A stretch of DNA of 64,000 nt from CBDCWO01 sp965223405 (lineage in GTDB: Bacteria > Bacteroidota > Bacteroidia > Chitinophagales > Saprospiraceae). The position numbers were made by a program, and so were the translations under genes. How positions within the stretch are numbered: position 1 is the stretch's first letter; each line of letters starts with the position of its first letter. A model generated the notes under the pieces. The model saw only the letters and a list, made by a program, of their open reading frames with translations, did no database searches and was not told where the DNA came from. This document shows positions 26,278 through 35,096 of the stretch, piece by piece. The stretch covers positions 6,510,001-6,574,000 of the forward strand of contig CBDCWO010000006.1 in the NCBI GenBank assembly GCA_965223405.1. Reading direction: 5' to 3'.

Positions 26278-27348
26278 CTAATTTTGATAATCAAACAACT
26301 TTCTTTCTATTTCCTTTCTCACCTTAAACAGGTTATGGGGTTCATAATTAAAATCGTTAGCTAGCATGATGAGATAGCTATTGTATTTTGGATAAATTCT
26401 AATAGAAGCAATTCCACCAGTGCTTGTGCTACCACCATTATGATAAATAATTTGCTCAACTTCGGAATTTTCTTCAACCACCCAAGCATAACCATAAGAG
26501 GCCTCTTTTTTAGTCAATGGGTAAGGCACATAACCTTTTAACAATTGATGCTTTAGATCCGATCTCAACACAAAATTGAGCCATTTTTTGTAATCATTAA
26601 CTGAAGATAACATACCGCCCGCACCCAAGGTTGACCAAGACAATTCAATTCTATCGTATGGATGTGTGATGCCATCAAAACTATAACCTGTAGCAACTAT
26701 GTCCCTTTCCCAAAATTTTTCTCCATCAAACCCAGTTCTATTCATTTTATTTGGTTCCAAAAGTTCATTGCGTAAATACTCTTTAAATGACCGACCCGTA
26801 ACTTTTTCTATAATTATAGCAAGTAGGACATACGCTGAATTTGAATAATGGAACTCATTACCAGGTTTACATTTAAGTTCTTGAGCCAAAATTCTAATTA
26901 ATGCTACTTCTCTAGTCATATCTTCATAAGGTCCGCCATCGCTCTCATGGTACATGTCCAATCCACTTGTATGGGTTAATAGGTGATGAATTGTAATGTT
27001 CCTTTTATCTGAAGGACATTCAGGGAAAAATCTTGAAAGAGAATCGTTCAAATTAATCTTATTCTTTCTAACCAATAATAAAATTGCTGTGGCCGTAAAC
27101 TGTTTGGATGTCGAGCCGATATAAAAGATAGTTTCTGCATTGTTAATGTGTTTATTCTCTCTGTTCGAAAAACCGCTCGAATGTCCGATTTGTAGCGAGT
27201 CATTAATAGCAATGAAAATACTGCCACTAAAATTATAGATATCCGTGATTTTTGCAATCTCATTTTCTGTTAACTTTTTCTTCGTACAGGTAGTCTTAAG
27301 CGATAACAGAATTATTATCGTTATAAATGCTTTTATTAAATAAGTCAT
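26278..27348 (-). CDS. Beta-lactamase-like serine hydrolase lipoprotein
   Basis: A 356-residue protein with a short hydrophobic start and LKTTC, a possible lipobox. The catalytic set is SxxK in IGSTSKQFTATA, YxN in FHYSNSAYVLLA, LLTHTSGLDMY, and HNGG in YHNGGSTSTGG. This is the class C/AmpH-like fold used by esterases, DD-carboxypeptidases and D-aminopeptidases. Its start lies 19 bp upstream of the frameshifted lipoprotein start, and its last codons overlap that gene's upstream region, so the two are probably co-transcribed. Substrate unknown; envelope location likely. Confidence 0.83.
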   Translation of the reverse strand: MTYLIKAFITIIILLSLKTTCTKKKLTENEIAKITDIYNFSGSIFIAINDSLQIGHSSGFSNRENKHINNAETIFYIGSTSKQFTATAILLLVRKNKINLNDSLSRFFPECPSDKRNITIHHLLTHTSGLDMYHESDGGPYEDMTREVALIRILAQELKCKPGNEFHYSNSAYVLLAIIIEKVTGRSFKEYLRNELLEPNKMNRTGFDGEKFWERDIVATGYSFDGITHPYDRIELSWSTLGAGGMLSSVNDYKKWLNFVLRSDLKHQLLKGYVPYPLTKKEASYGYAWVVEENSEVEQIIYHNGGSTSTGGIASIRIYPKYNSYLIMLANDFNYEPHNLFKVRKEIERKLFDYQN

Positions 27349-27521
27349 AGTTTGAAAATTATCTCGCGGTTATTTCGGTTTCCAAATTTGATAGCCAGTC
27401 ATATGAGGGGACCCATTCTAAAATAACCTAGAAATTATAATTTAGCTCCACTTCACCCTACTATCTATTTCTCCATACATTGGGTTTCATTTCATTAATA
27501 AAAAAAATGCCATCCGTGATT

Positions 27522-27719
27522 TCAGACCATGGAGCATAGTCTCAACTCCTCCCGGAGTTTGTTTTGAAATTCCGGACTTAACCCATCGTCTGTGGAATCA
27601 ATAGCGATTTCCAAGTACTTTGACAATTCTGCAGCTTGATCTTGTAAAGGAATTTCCCGATCCATACAATAAACCAGAAAAAGCACGACCAGATATATGA
27701 AGCAGGGTATGAATCTCAT
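27522..27719 (-). CDS. Small putative membrane protein
   Basis: From the ATG at 27719 the product has 65 residues: a single hydrophobic stretch (RFIPCFIYLVVLFLVYC) followed by an acidic, helix-forming tail (QAAELSKYLEIAIDSTDDGL). A longer frame reaching 27785 overlaps the next gene. It could be a lipoprotein-like or membrane-anchored peptide. No family is recognised. Its position between secreted proteins, all on the same strand, suggests it belongs to the same envelope cluster. Confidence 0.4.
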   Translation of the reverse strand: MRFIPCFIYLVVLFLVYCMDREIPLQDQAAELSKYLEIAIDSTDDGLSPEFQNKLREELRLCSMV

Positions 27720-27735
27720 ACTCAATGCGAGTTTA

Positions 27736-28266
27736 TCATAAACGGAGGTACTTTCCGGTCTGGACCAGTTCCCAATTTTCTCCACTATCCCTAGTCAGAT
27801 ATGTCTCTGTCTCAAAGGAATTCTTCTTAATTGCAAAAATCTTATGTTTATTCATGATCCGACCATTCCCTTCCCGAATAAACGAGAATTCATCATCTAG
27901 ATTTTTGTCAATATATAGACTGATGTGACCATGATCAGTTTCCACTGTGGCCCGGTAAAAACTGCCATTTCTGTACGAATAAAGATCTACTTGTTCATAC
28001 GGTATGGAATCATGATATCCACTAAACTTATCGGTCAACAAGCACCCCCCTAAATCCATATGGATCGATGATTTTCCTGCTAGTTTTATAAAAACACCAT
28101 TGAGTCGATAGGTTCCCTTAACCTGCCAATCACCAACCATAAAATAGAGCTTTTTAATCTCTTCATTAGAGCAATTATATGACGGTGCAGTCTGGGCATC
28201 CAATTCTATATCTGCAAACAATATGAGAACAACAATACATGATCTTAATACCTTTGAAAGTGTCAT
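27736..28266 (-). CDS. Secreted DUF1579-like protein
   Basis: A 176-residue protein with signal peptide (LRSCIVVLILFADIELDAQ). The mature part begins with CSNEEIKKLYFMVGDWQVKG, matching the W-x-x-x-G start of DUF1579/lipocalin-like domains, and continues as alternating strands with LDDEFSFIREGNGRIMN and a final GENWELVQTGKYLRL. The pattern fits a small beta-barrel that binds a hydrophobic ligand. It lies 5 bp downstream of the three-domain protein 28272-29516 and is probably in the same transcript. Confidence 0.7.
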   Translation of the reverse strand: MTLSKVLRSCIVVLILFADIELDAQTAPSYNCSNEEIKKLYFMVGDWQVKGTYRLNGVFIKLAGKSSIHMDLGGCLLTDKFSGYHDSIPYEQVDLYSYRNGSFYRATVETDHGHISLYIDKNLDDEFSFIREGNGRIMNKHKIFAIKKNSFETETYLTRDSGENWELVQTGKYLRL

Positions 28267-28271
28267 AATTA

Positions 28272-29516
28272 TTATTTAATAAAATGGAAAAAGTCTTTTT
28301 TGATTTTATATCCCTGATCAGTTTTTTCCCATATAATCATTGCCTTTGTCTTTGAAATGGTTTCATTACCATCACTATTATACTTAAGTTCCGAAATGAC
28401 AACACTGTAAGCCAGATCATTAATTCCATCAGCTTCAATAAGATCCAACTGCCAGGAGATACCCAATCCATCAAGGGTCTTCCAATATTTTCTTATCGTC
28501 TCCTTTCCTGAATATTCACGACCGCCGGGTTCCAACATTTGTGCATCTGCGGTATAATAGTCAGCAATAGCTTCCATTTTATTTTCATTGTAGAGTGCCT
28601 CCATTTGGTTAAGCTGATCACTAAGTTGCTGATCAAGAGAAGATTGTCGGGGCTTGTATAGTCCAGAGAACCCAGGATTCCAGATCTTGCCTCCATCGGA
28701 TGAAGACTCTGCAACTTGCATGACAGTCCCTTCATCGGGATCCAACGTCCAGCTCATTCTGTTTAGGTTACCCCCTCCCTGGTCCGCCACCATAAGTAAA
28801 TATCCATCTCGGGACTCTTTCTCTTTATATCGGGTGAAACGATTACGCTGATCAATCCAAATCTGAGTATACAAACTATCCGAGACATCATGAAAATTGA
28901 TACTCCGACCAAAGAATCCTCGTACCGTACTATAGTCTTCGTGGAGGGTGCAACCGTCGTTGCTTTTGGTAATAATACTTTCCGCAATTTTATTTCCATT
29001 GTTAAAGATATCCCATTCTCCGATCCAAAAATCAAGTTTTTGGTATTGAGGGTTGAACCGGCAGGGATAGGTGTTTTGCTCTACCAAATTACGTGCTTGT
29101 TGAAACTCAGGGTTTAGCTCAAAACTTTTGAACTCCGGGCTTTTTAAAAAGGCTAAAGCGGAAAATCCTTCTTTAGCAATCTGTTCCAGATACGAGACTA
29201 ACTGCTCTTCTCGATTAGTCCTGGCAAAAATTCGAAGTAAATTGACGTCGATACCTGTAGTCGGTTGAAAACCAAGTTTTTTCGCTTTGATTAGAAAAGT
29301 TTCTGCTTCACGATATTCTGACAATCTAACTAACGACATACCCTGGTAAAAATTGGCTTGCAAATTTTCCGGATCAGATACAAGTTGGAGTGCACATTGT
29401 TTAGAACACTTTTCAAAATCACCTTGATTGAACAAAGTAGCAAGTTGGCCACTCTGAGTTATTGCCTGGCCAATGAATAGTAGAATTGCGCATGCAGTGG
29501 TTATTAGTTTTTCCAT
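28272..29516 (-). CDS. Secreted TPR / DUF1579-like / SnoaL-type fusion
   Basis: A 414-residue protein from the ATG at 29516 with a signal peptide (MEKLITTACAILLFIGQAITQ). Three modules are visible in order: two or three TPR-like helical pairs (about 25-140), a DUF1579-like domain (LDFWIGEWDIFNNGNK to about 290) and a C-terminal SnoaL/DUF4440 domain (MEALYNENKMEAIADYYTAD, then DLAYSVVISELKY). It therefore combines a protein-interaction part with two small ligand-binding folds. The middle domain is paralogous to the gene 27736-28266 directly downstream. No catalytic residues are obvious. Confidence 0.72.
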   Translation of the reverse strand: MEKLITTACAILLFIGQAITQSGQLATLFNQGDFEKCSKQCALQLVSDPENLQANFYQGMSLVRLSEYREAETFLIKAKKLGFQPTTGIDVNLLRIFARTNREEQLVSYLEQIAKEGFSALAFLKSPEFKSFELNPEFQQARNLVEQNTYPCRFNPQYQKLDFWIGEWDIFNNGNKIAESIITKSNDGCTLHEDYSTVRGFFGRSINFHDVSDSLYTQIWIDQRNRFTRYKEKESRDGYLLMVADQGGGNLNRMSWTLDPDEGTVMQVAESSSDGGKIWNPGFSGLYKPRQSSLDQQLSDQLNQMEALYNENKMEAIADYYTADAQMLEPGGREYSGKETIRKYWKTLDGLGISWQLDLIEADGINDLAYSVVISELKYNSDGNETISKTKAMIIWEKTDQGYKIKKDFFHFIK

Positions 29517-29769
29517 TCTTCCATCTTTTTTCAACGATGTTCAGATTTCAAGGTGGATTGTTATTTGGTAATCATTAATTATTTACCAACTCCGACTTCA
29601 AATGTATAAGTATTTGCTAGCTCAAAATTGAAAAAATCGGTCATGATGGCTTTCTTGGAGTTACAATGAAACACCAAAGATCATTCTACAACCCTTAGAT
29701 CTAAACTATATTATTTCCATTTTGGCACAATTGAGGTACTTCCTGAAAAGATATATGAAATGATATGGT

Positions 29770-30498
29770 TTACTTATTTCGGACATAAATCAGTTTGAAT
29801 CTGGTATTACTCTGGGATCTTTGTTCAATTTCAAATTGATTAATTGAATTAAATAAGGGAGTCAGTTTTACAAATCCAAAATTTCTGGAATCGAAATTGG
29901 GTTGCTTTTTTTGTAAGAGTGATCCTACGTCACCCAAAAAAGCCCAGCCATCTTCCCCTGCGGCATCCGATACCGTACTTTTTAAGAAGCGGATAACTTT
30001 GGGAGTTATCTTATCGATGTTCGCTTGCTTAGATTTGGTTTTTCCAATGGATTCAGTGTTGTCCATCAAAATTTCCAAGTAAATAAATCGATCGCATGCT
30101 GCGATAAACGGATTTGGAGTTTTCTTTTCTCCTATCCCAATAACATACATGGATGCTTCTCTCAACCTGGTAGCAAGTTTGGTAAAATCACTATCTGAAG
30201 ATACCAAACAAAATCCATCCACTTTTCCTGAATATAATATATCCATAGCATCTATGATCATTGCTGAATCGGTAGCATTTTTTCCGGTAGTATAACTATA
30301 TTGTTGGATCGGACTAACTGCGTTTTCTAATAATACATTCTTCCATTTACTGGAATGAGGTTTGGTCCAATCTCCATAGATTCTTTTGATGGTTGGACTT
30401 CCATATTTATTGATTTCCTCCATCATCTCCTTGACATATTTTGCCGGCACATTGTCGCTGTCGATAAGTACAGCCAATTTGGTTTCTTTTTGTATCAT
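29770..30498 (-). CDS. NYN-domain ribonuclease-like protein with OST-HTH/LOTUS domain
   Basis: From the ATG at 30498 the product is 242 residues; the upstream 35 codons lack similarity. KLAVLIDSDNVPAKYVKEMM gives the NYN/PIN-like active-site Asp cluster, joined by IKRIYGDWTKP, DSAMIIDAMDILY and LVSSDSDFTKLATRLRE, all typical of the limkain-b1/LabA-type NYN family (DUF88). The C-terminal 70 residues, starting ITPKVIRFLKSTV and containing WAFLGDVGSLLQKK, fit the OST-HTH/LOTUS fold. Together these suggest an RNA-binding ribonuclease. It is cytoplasmic and on the same strand as the secreted cluster, but 235 bp separate it from that cluster. Confidence 0.85.
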   Translation of the reverse strand: MIQKETKLAVLIDSDNVPAKYVKEMMEEINKYGSPTIKRIYGDWTKPHSSKWKNVLLENAVSPIQQYSYTTGKNATDSAMIIDAMDILYSGKVDGFCLVSSDSDFTKLATRLREASMYVIGIGEKKTPNPFIAACDRFIYLEILMDNTESIGKTKSKQANIDKITPKVIRFLKSTVSDAAGEDGWAFLGDVGSLLQKKQPNFDSRNFGFVKLTPLFNSINQFEIEQRSQSNTRFKLIYVRNK

Positions 30499-30644
30499 GA
30501 AGTAAAGATACAGAAGATCAATAAAAGTAGATTTGGTGATAATTTCTATGCAGGATAAATTATGGCGTATTGAAAATAGGACCCAACCATGCTCATTGAT
30601 CATTTAGCTACCGGATGATTTTCTCGGGTTATGAATCCTTTCGT

Positions 30645-31220
30645 TCATTGAATTTCTTCAATCCGGATGTCATCAATCCAAAAACAACCCTCACTAAATA
30701 GATTTAAATCGATTCTTATTTTGTTGGTTTTGCTATTTGCTCGATATTTAAAATCAACGTATGTCCAGGAATCAAAAGACCTATCTGAGCGAATAATAGT
30801 ATCCCGGATCGTTTCGTCACCGGGTTGTCCGATAGTCACTACAAAATCGGTGTCCTGGTTTTTTATCCAAAATCCTAGCTGGTATGATTTTCCTGCAATT
30901 ATAGGAATGGTTTGACTAATACCCCAGTTTCTTTGTCCATCCATCAAATCATAATCGAGGATTTTCAGCTTCAAAGATTGACGCCCTTCCTTTACATTGA
31001 GGGTATCTAATATTATTTGAAATGCTGGTTTTTCTTCAGGAAGACTGGTTTCCCATTTTGAAGGAAAATCGTAATTTATATATTCAAAACTCCCGTTAAT
31101 ATCCAGACTATGCCTTTTTGGGTAAGAACTATTAAGGTCCACTTCAATTTTAAAGACAAAGGTCAAAAAAATGGCAATGAGCAATGCAACTCCACTGATC
31201 ATAAAGGCTAAATTTCTCAT
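30645..31220 (-). CDS. Membrane-anchored carbohydrate-binding-like protein
   Basis: The 191-residue protein has an N-terminal anchor (FMISGVALLIAIFLTFVF) and a single beta-sandwich domain. SFEYINYDFPSKWET, EGRQSLKLKILDYDL, SYQLGFWIKNQDTDF and FWIDDIRIEEIQ are the strand pattern of CBM4/9-type carbohydrate-binding modules. No catalytic part is attached. It is the first gene of the minus-strand run that ends at 29770, with 146 bp between it and the NYN gene. Ligand unknown. Confidence 0.65.
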   Translation of the reverse strand: MRNLAFMISGVALLIAIFLTFVFKIEVDLNSSYPKRHSLDINGSFEYINYDFPSKWETSLPEEKPAFQIILDTLNVKEGRQSLKLKILDYDLMDGQRNWGISQTIPIIAGKSYQLGFWIKNQDTDFVVTIGQPGDETIRDTIIRSDRSFDSWTYVDFKYRANSKTNKIRIDLNLFSEGCFWIDDIRIEEIQ

Positions 31221-31275
31221 AATAAGCAGTTTATATTGAGTAAAAAAAGCGTTATGGGATTCCCGATAAAATCAA

Positions 31276-31299
31276 ACCAGGTCCTTCACGGGACCTGGT
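31276..31299 (-). terminator. Putative terminator after the first TonB receptor
   Basis: On the minus strand ACCAGGTCC and GGACCTGGT form a 9-bp stem with a 6-base loop (CGTGAA), beginning 18 bp past the TonB receptor stop and followed by TTGATTTTAT. The T-run is interrupted, so function is likely but not certain. Confidence 0.65.
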
Positions 31300-31316
31300 C
31301 GTTCATTTTGCGATTG

Positions 31317-33683
31317 TTAAAATTCAATTTTATAGTTAAGCACCGGTACCAGTCCAACCATGTATTCCTGGAATACCTTACCTGCCTCACTACTGTAATA
31401 TTCATCGAAAATATTACCACGATTCGTTGCGTTTTGTAGATCCAGGGAAACTATCCAGGACCATTTTGGTTGATTCTTGCGATAACTTATTCCCAGGTCG
31501 ACTCTGAAATAATCAGGAGCTTTGGTTTCATAGGCCCGGTTATAGTCCCTGACATCTCTATTTCGGGATATGGAAGCTGCCAGATCCAAAGGAACGGTAC
31601 GGTATCCTCCTCTCCACATGGTTCGAAGATTGAGTCCCAATATATTCTGCTTTTTTCTGCCAACCGCAAATTCTTTACCACCAACTACATTGAATATATA
31701 TTTGCTGTTATAGAGAGTATTGCGTTCGATTCCATCGGGCATGGTATATTTTGATTCGAAGAGTGATGCCGTGCCCAGCATGTACCAGTTTTTTGAGAAA
31801 AACTTCTCCAATGTGACTTCAAGGCCATAGTTTCGTCCGGTACCCTCATTATTGAATTTTTCATTAGTGAAACCACCTGCGAAATTTAAGGAAGATAACG
31901 TATTGGTTGTATCTCCGGGATGTACCGGCACATTATATAAGTGTTGATAATAAACTTCTGTTTTCAATCTAAAATCCTTTGCAAAGTTCCAGTTGTAACC
32001 AAGAACGGCGTGAAAGGCTTTCGTCATTTTTAAATCTCGATTAGGTAAAATTATGCCGCCCTCATCCATTTCTTTTTCAGCTAGGTAGATCGATACAGGT
32101 TCGGATTTACTGTGTAATCCAGCTCCCAGGTTTATGATGTTTTTATCGTTTATTTTCCATCTTACACCCAGTCTAGGTTCTAATGAATAATCTTGATTTA
32201 ATGCCAGATAGGTATAGTGAATTCCAGAATTTATGTCAAGATTTTCGTTGATACGGTGTTTCCATTGAAAATAGGATTCCAGAAAATTGGTATTTCCTCC
32301 TTGATCGATAAGTGTTTCAAGCTTATAATCTTCAAAATTCAGGTCCTTAATTTTAAAATTATAATTCTTATGATGGTAGATAACACCAGCGCGGATTACG
32401 TTCTTGGCGTTAAACTTATGATTTATAAATGAGCTCAGACTTAAGGTATTGTATGAGATTCCTTCTCGGTTGATTATCGCTGATATATATTGATCATTTA
32501 ATGAATCAACGGTACGATTAGTGGTGGTATGTGAGTAAGCAGCTGCTGTTTGGAAATAGGTTTTCATATTTTTCAACAGGTAATTATGAGTAACACCGGC
32601 AATTGCCAGTTTATGATCTTCCGTATCTTCAAAAGCATCTCCGCGATACATCCATTGTGAGGTATCCTTTACAGCAATAGATCCTGCCGAACTGTTTCCA
32701 CCCAGTCCCCATAGAGAGAAGTTCCCGGCCTTTTTGGTTGGCAAATAAACTTTATAGGACAAATCCTGCCATCCCGGAGCGATGTCGCCTCCACTAATAT
32801 CGATACCGGCAAAACTCAATAACTTTAACGTCGAATACCTATAGTTCAACAGATACGATGCTTCGGATCCTTTTTTCAAGGGGCCTTCAAGTGCTGCTTG
32901 AATTCCCAGCACTCCTGCCTGGAATGCATATTCGCTTTTTTCGTAATTTCCTCTTCGCAATCTTAAATCAAATACACCTGATAAGGCACTTCCATATTCC
33001 GCCGGAAAGGCACCGGTAAAGAAGTCTGAATTGGCTAAAACCTGAGTACTCAGGGCACTTACTCCACCTCCGGAGCTCCCCTCTCCATTGTTAAAGTGGT
33101 TCGGATTGGGTATCTCTATTCCCTCCATCCTCCACAACATACCGCGTGGAGAATTACCTCTAATGACCAACTCATTATTTTCATCATCTGCTGAGGATAC
33201 ACCGGCAAAAGATTGAGCCGTTCTACCAGGATCATTTATTCCGGCTGCAATTCGGGAAGTAGATTCTACGGTAATTTGGTTTGCACTTACCGTGGCCATA
33301 GGATTGATAGCCTCACTTTTATCTTTATATGCATAAACAGTCACTTCTTCCAAACTGGCTACAGCTTCTTTCATCTCAACATTCAATACGACTTCTCGTC
33401 CGGATCCGACCAATATTTCAGTAAAGTAAACTGGCTCATATCCAAGATAGGATATTTCAAAATTTTGCCTGCCTAAATTAATTTTTTCCAATTTGTAATT
33501 TCCATTCTCATCAGATGTAGTTCCTACTATAGGATTAGTGCCCATCCAGACAATGGTTGCCCCGATTAAAGGTATTTTTGAATCGGCATCCACAATCTTT
33601 CCTTTTACAGTTTGAGTAATATCTTGGGCTAATATTCCCAGAGCCATTAAAGTCATCATTCCAAGTAATGCTAATTTTTTCAT
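31317..33683 (-). CDS. TonB-dependent receptor with carboxypeptidase-like domain
   Basis: From the ATG at 33683 the product is 788 residues. It has a signal peptide (MKKLALLGMMTLMALGILAQ), a carboxypeptidase-regulatory-like domain at about 22-110 (GKIVDADSKIPLIGATIVW), a plug-like region with NNELVIRGNSPRGMLWRMEG, and a beta-barrel ending with an aromatic residue (YKIEF). Unlike SusC it is about 800 residues, has no SusD neighbour, and carries an exposed EGIEIPNPNHFNN region. It is closely paralogous to the receptor at 40729-43074. It likely imports or senses an unknown ligand at the outer membrane. The MoxR-vWA locus lies just upstream on the same strand. Confidence 0.87.
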   Translation of the reverse strand: MKKLALLGMMTLMALGILAQDITQTVKGKIVDADSKIPLIGATIVWMGTNPIVGTTSDENGNYKLEKINLGRQNFEISYLGYEPVYFTEILVGSGREVVLNVEMKEAVASLEEVTVYAYKDKSEAINPMATVSANQITVESTSRIAAGINDPGRTAQSFAGVSSADDENNELVIRGNSPRGMLWRMEGIEIPNPNHFNNGEGSSGGGVSALSTQVLANSDFFTGAFPAEYGSALSGVFDLRLRRGNYEKSEYAFQAGVLGIQAALEGPLKKGSEASYLLNYRYSTLKLLSFAGIDISGGDIAPGWQDLSYKVYLPTKKAGNFSLWGLGGNSSAGSIAVKDTSQWMYRGDAFEDTEDHKLAIAGVTHNYLLKNMKTYFQTAAAYSHTTTNRTVDSLNDQYISAIINREGISYNTLSLSSFINHKFNAKNVIRAGVIYHHKNYNFKIKDLNFEDYKLETLIDQGGNTNFLESYFQWKHRINENLDINSGIHYTYLALNQDYSLEPRLGVRWKINDKNIINLGAGLHSKSEPVSIYLAEKEMDEGGIILPNRDLKMTKAFHAVLGYNWNFAKDFRLKTEVYYQHLYNVPVHPGDTTNTLSSLNFAGGFTNEKFNNEGTGRNYGLEVTLEKFFSKNWYMLGTASLFESKYTMPDGIERNTLYNSKYIFNVVGGKEFAVGRKKQNILGLNLRTMWRGGYRTVPLDLAASISRNRDVRDYNRAYETKAPDYFRVDLGISYRKNQPKWSWIVSLDLQNATNRGNIFDEYYSSEAGKVFQEYMVGLVPVLNYKIEF

Positions 33684-34069
33684 GATAATTATTTTGCGAT
33701 TTATTATTGAAGTATTTTTGATGGGGTAAAGATGCAATCACTCATCCCTACTAATCGACCGAATAAAAAAGTCGTACTTTTTTTCCACCAAGTAATTGGT
33801 TCGATTTTATCGACTATTCGTTCGACTTTTTATTATCTACCTGATAATTAGCATATTATAAAGTGTGGGAGAGAAATAAAAAAAACGCTGGGAATGCAAG
33901 AGTGGGTTATTTATTCACTTTAACCAGTAAGTGCACTCCGAAAAGTCAACAGCAAAACCATAGGTAAATATAATTTCACTAGATATGCATAGCATGTGAG
34001 TGGTTCTCCAACCTAGTACAGGCTTAAAATACGCCTAAATACATCCGTCAATTTAAGCTTAACCAAGCA
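33684..34069. other. Upstream region of the TonB receptor with an operator-like array and a MITE copy
   Basis: No gene is visible. 33753-33826 contains a cluster of TCGAC-type sites and 33931-34072 contains a diverged repeat element; the remaining sequence is AT-rich. Confidence 0.5.
33753..33826 (-). promoter_or_regulatory. Cluster of TCGAC half-sites upstream of the TonB receptor
   Basis: Within about 75 bp, 70-145 bp upstream of the receptor start, there is an inverted pair CGAC-N12-GTCG (33754-33774) and a direct pair in ATCGACTATTCGTTCGAC (33809-33826), plus TTCGAT at 33800. This is denser than expected by chance and could be an operator. No known regulator is suggested. Confidence 0.35.
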
Positions 34070-34072
34070 CTA
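33931..34072. repeat. Diverged MITE copy at the stop codon of 34070-35095
   Basis: Read on the minus strand from CTAG at 34073, GTGCTTGGTTAAGCTTAAAT, then TGACGGATG and TATTTTAAGCCTGT...GGTTGGAGAACCACT closely match the element at 5460-5626. The far end near 33931 (GTGCACTCCGAAAAGTC) is poorly conserved and lacks CTAG. The span of 140 bp is shorter than the 163-bp copies. The right TA overlaps the TAG stop of the adjacent gene. Confidence 0.7.
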
Positions 34073-35095
34073 GAATTGCAGAAGGTAATCATATAAATCA
34101 CAAGCTTCTTTTTCCAGCGCCAATCTCTCATTATTTCGCCACCCTTGGAATTCATTCGGTTCAATAGATTCACAAAACCACCCTATCCTATTGTGATGTG
34201 CCATCAGGGCCTCCTTCAACTTGATGGATGGTGTCTTAAGGTTTGAATTTAGATTATATTCCAACGCATGTTCAATATTGGATAAGAATTTTCGAAATAT
34301 GGTATTGGCTTGCATGTGTAATTGTAATCTTTTGTGCTCACTGACAGAGAATACTTTGGTGATGATTTCATAAACATTCCATTCAAAATCAGCGGTTTGA
34401 AAAAATGAATCCAAATCCTGGTCATAATTGAGGTCCTCCCAAAACTTAAACAGTATCCCGTAAAGCACTTTTATAAGCTTGACGGTATTTGGGATGAGCG
34501 GCTCTTTACCAATGGCATTTATTCTTTCCAAAAGAATATGATCTTCGTGCGTAAAATACTTCAATATACTTCCGGCATTACACAATAGCTGATCGACAGT
34601 CAATGAAGTATTTACCACTTTCGCGGAGTTCAGGTAATTTGCAGCGACTTCTCTTAAATGACTTACCCGATATGCCAGGTGCTCCTGGCCCAAATGTTTA
34701 TATTTAACATAGTGCTCATTAAACAACTTGAAACGTGGACTTATGTGATGGTCCTGAACTACTATGTCCTGATCCCTATAAAAGAATAGATGATAAACTG
34801 GAAATCGATCCACGGACTGAATGTCCAAAATCAGTCCAGTGTCGACCATATCCAAAACAAGTTTTAAATCTACCGGCTGATCCAGTGATACGGTTTCAGA
34901 TACAATTCCTCCCTGAATTTTGATTTTCTCTCGCAATAGGTTTTGAAGCATTTTCATGTTGTAAGTAGAAAAATGACCTCTACATAGTAATTCTACCAGA
35001 CGATCTACTTTATCCAATTTATTGATCAGCGGTTTTAATGCCCATGCTCTTTCTTCAGGCAGAAGACCGATCTGATACTCTGAATAATAATACAT
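34070..35095 (-). CDS. Unrecognised protein of the MoxR-vWA locus
   Basis: A 341-residue protein with no signal peptide or membrane segment and no motif I recognise. It is mostly helical with segments such as RLVELLCRGHFSTYNMKMLQ and LKLVLDMVDTGLILDIQSVD, and an aromatic-rich FQTADFEWNVYEIITKVFSV. Its start lies one base after the stop of the vWA gene 35097-37043, so it is the last gene of a tightly coupled set. Its stop TAG overlaps a CTAG site carrying a MITE copy. It may be an adaptor or effector of the MoxR-vWA complex; that is inference from position only. Confidence 0.6.
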   Translation of the reverse strand: MYYYSEYQIGLLPEERAWALKPLINKLDKVDRLVELLCRGHFSTYNMKMLQNLLREKIKIQGGIVSETVSLDQPVDLKLVLDMVDTGLILDIQSVDRFPVYHLFFYRDQDIVVQDHHISPRFKLFNEHYVKYKHLGQEHLAYRVSHLREVAANYLNSAKVVNTSLTVDQLLCNAGSILKYFTHEDHILLERINAIGKEPLIPNTVKLIKVLYGILFKFWEDLNYDQDLDSFFQTADFEWNVYEIITKVFSVSEHKRLQLHMQANTIFRKFLSNIEHALEYNLNSNLKTPSIKLKEALMAHHNRIGWFCESIEPNEFQGWRNNERLALEKEACDLYDYLLQF

Positions 35096-35096
35096 A

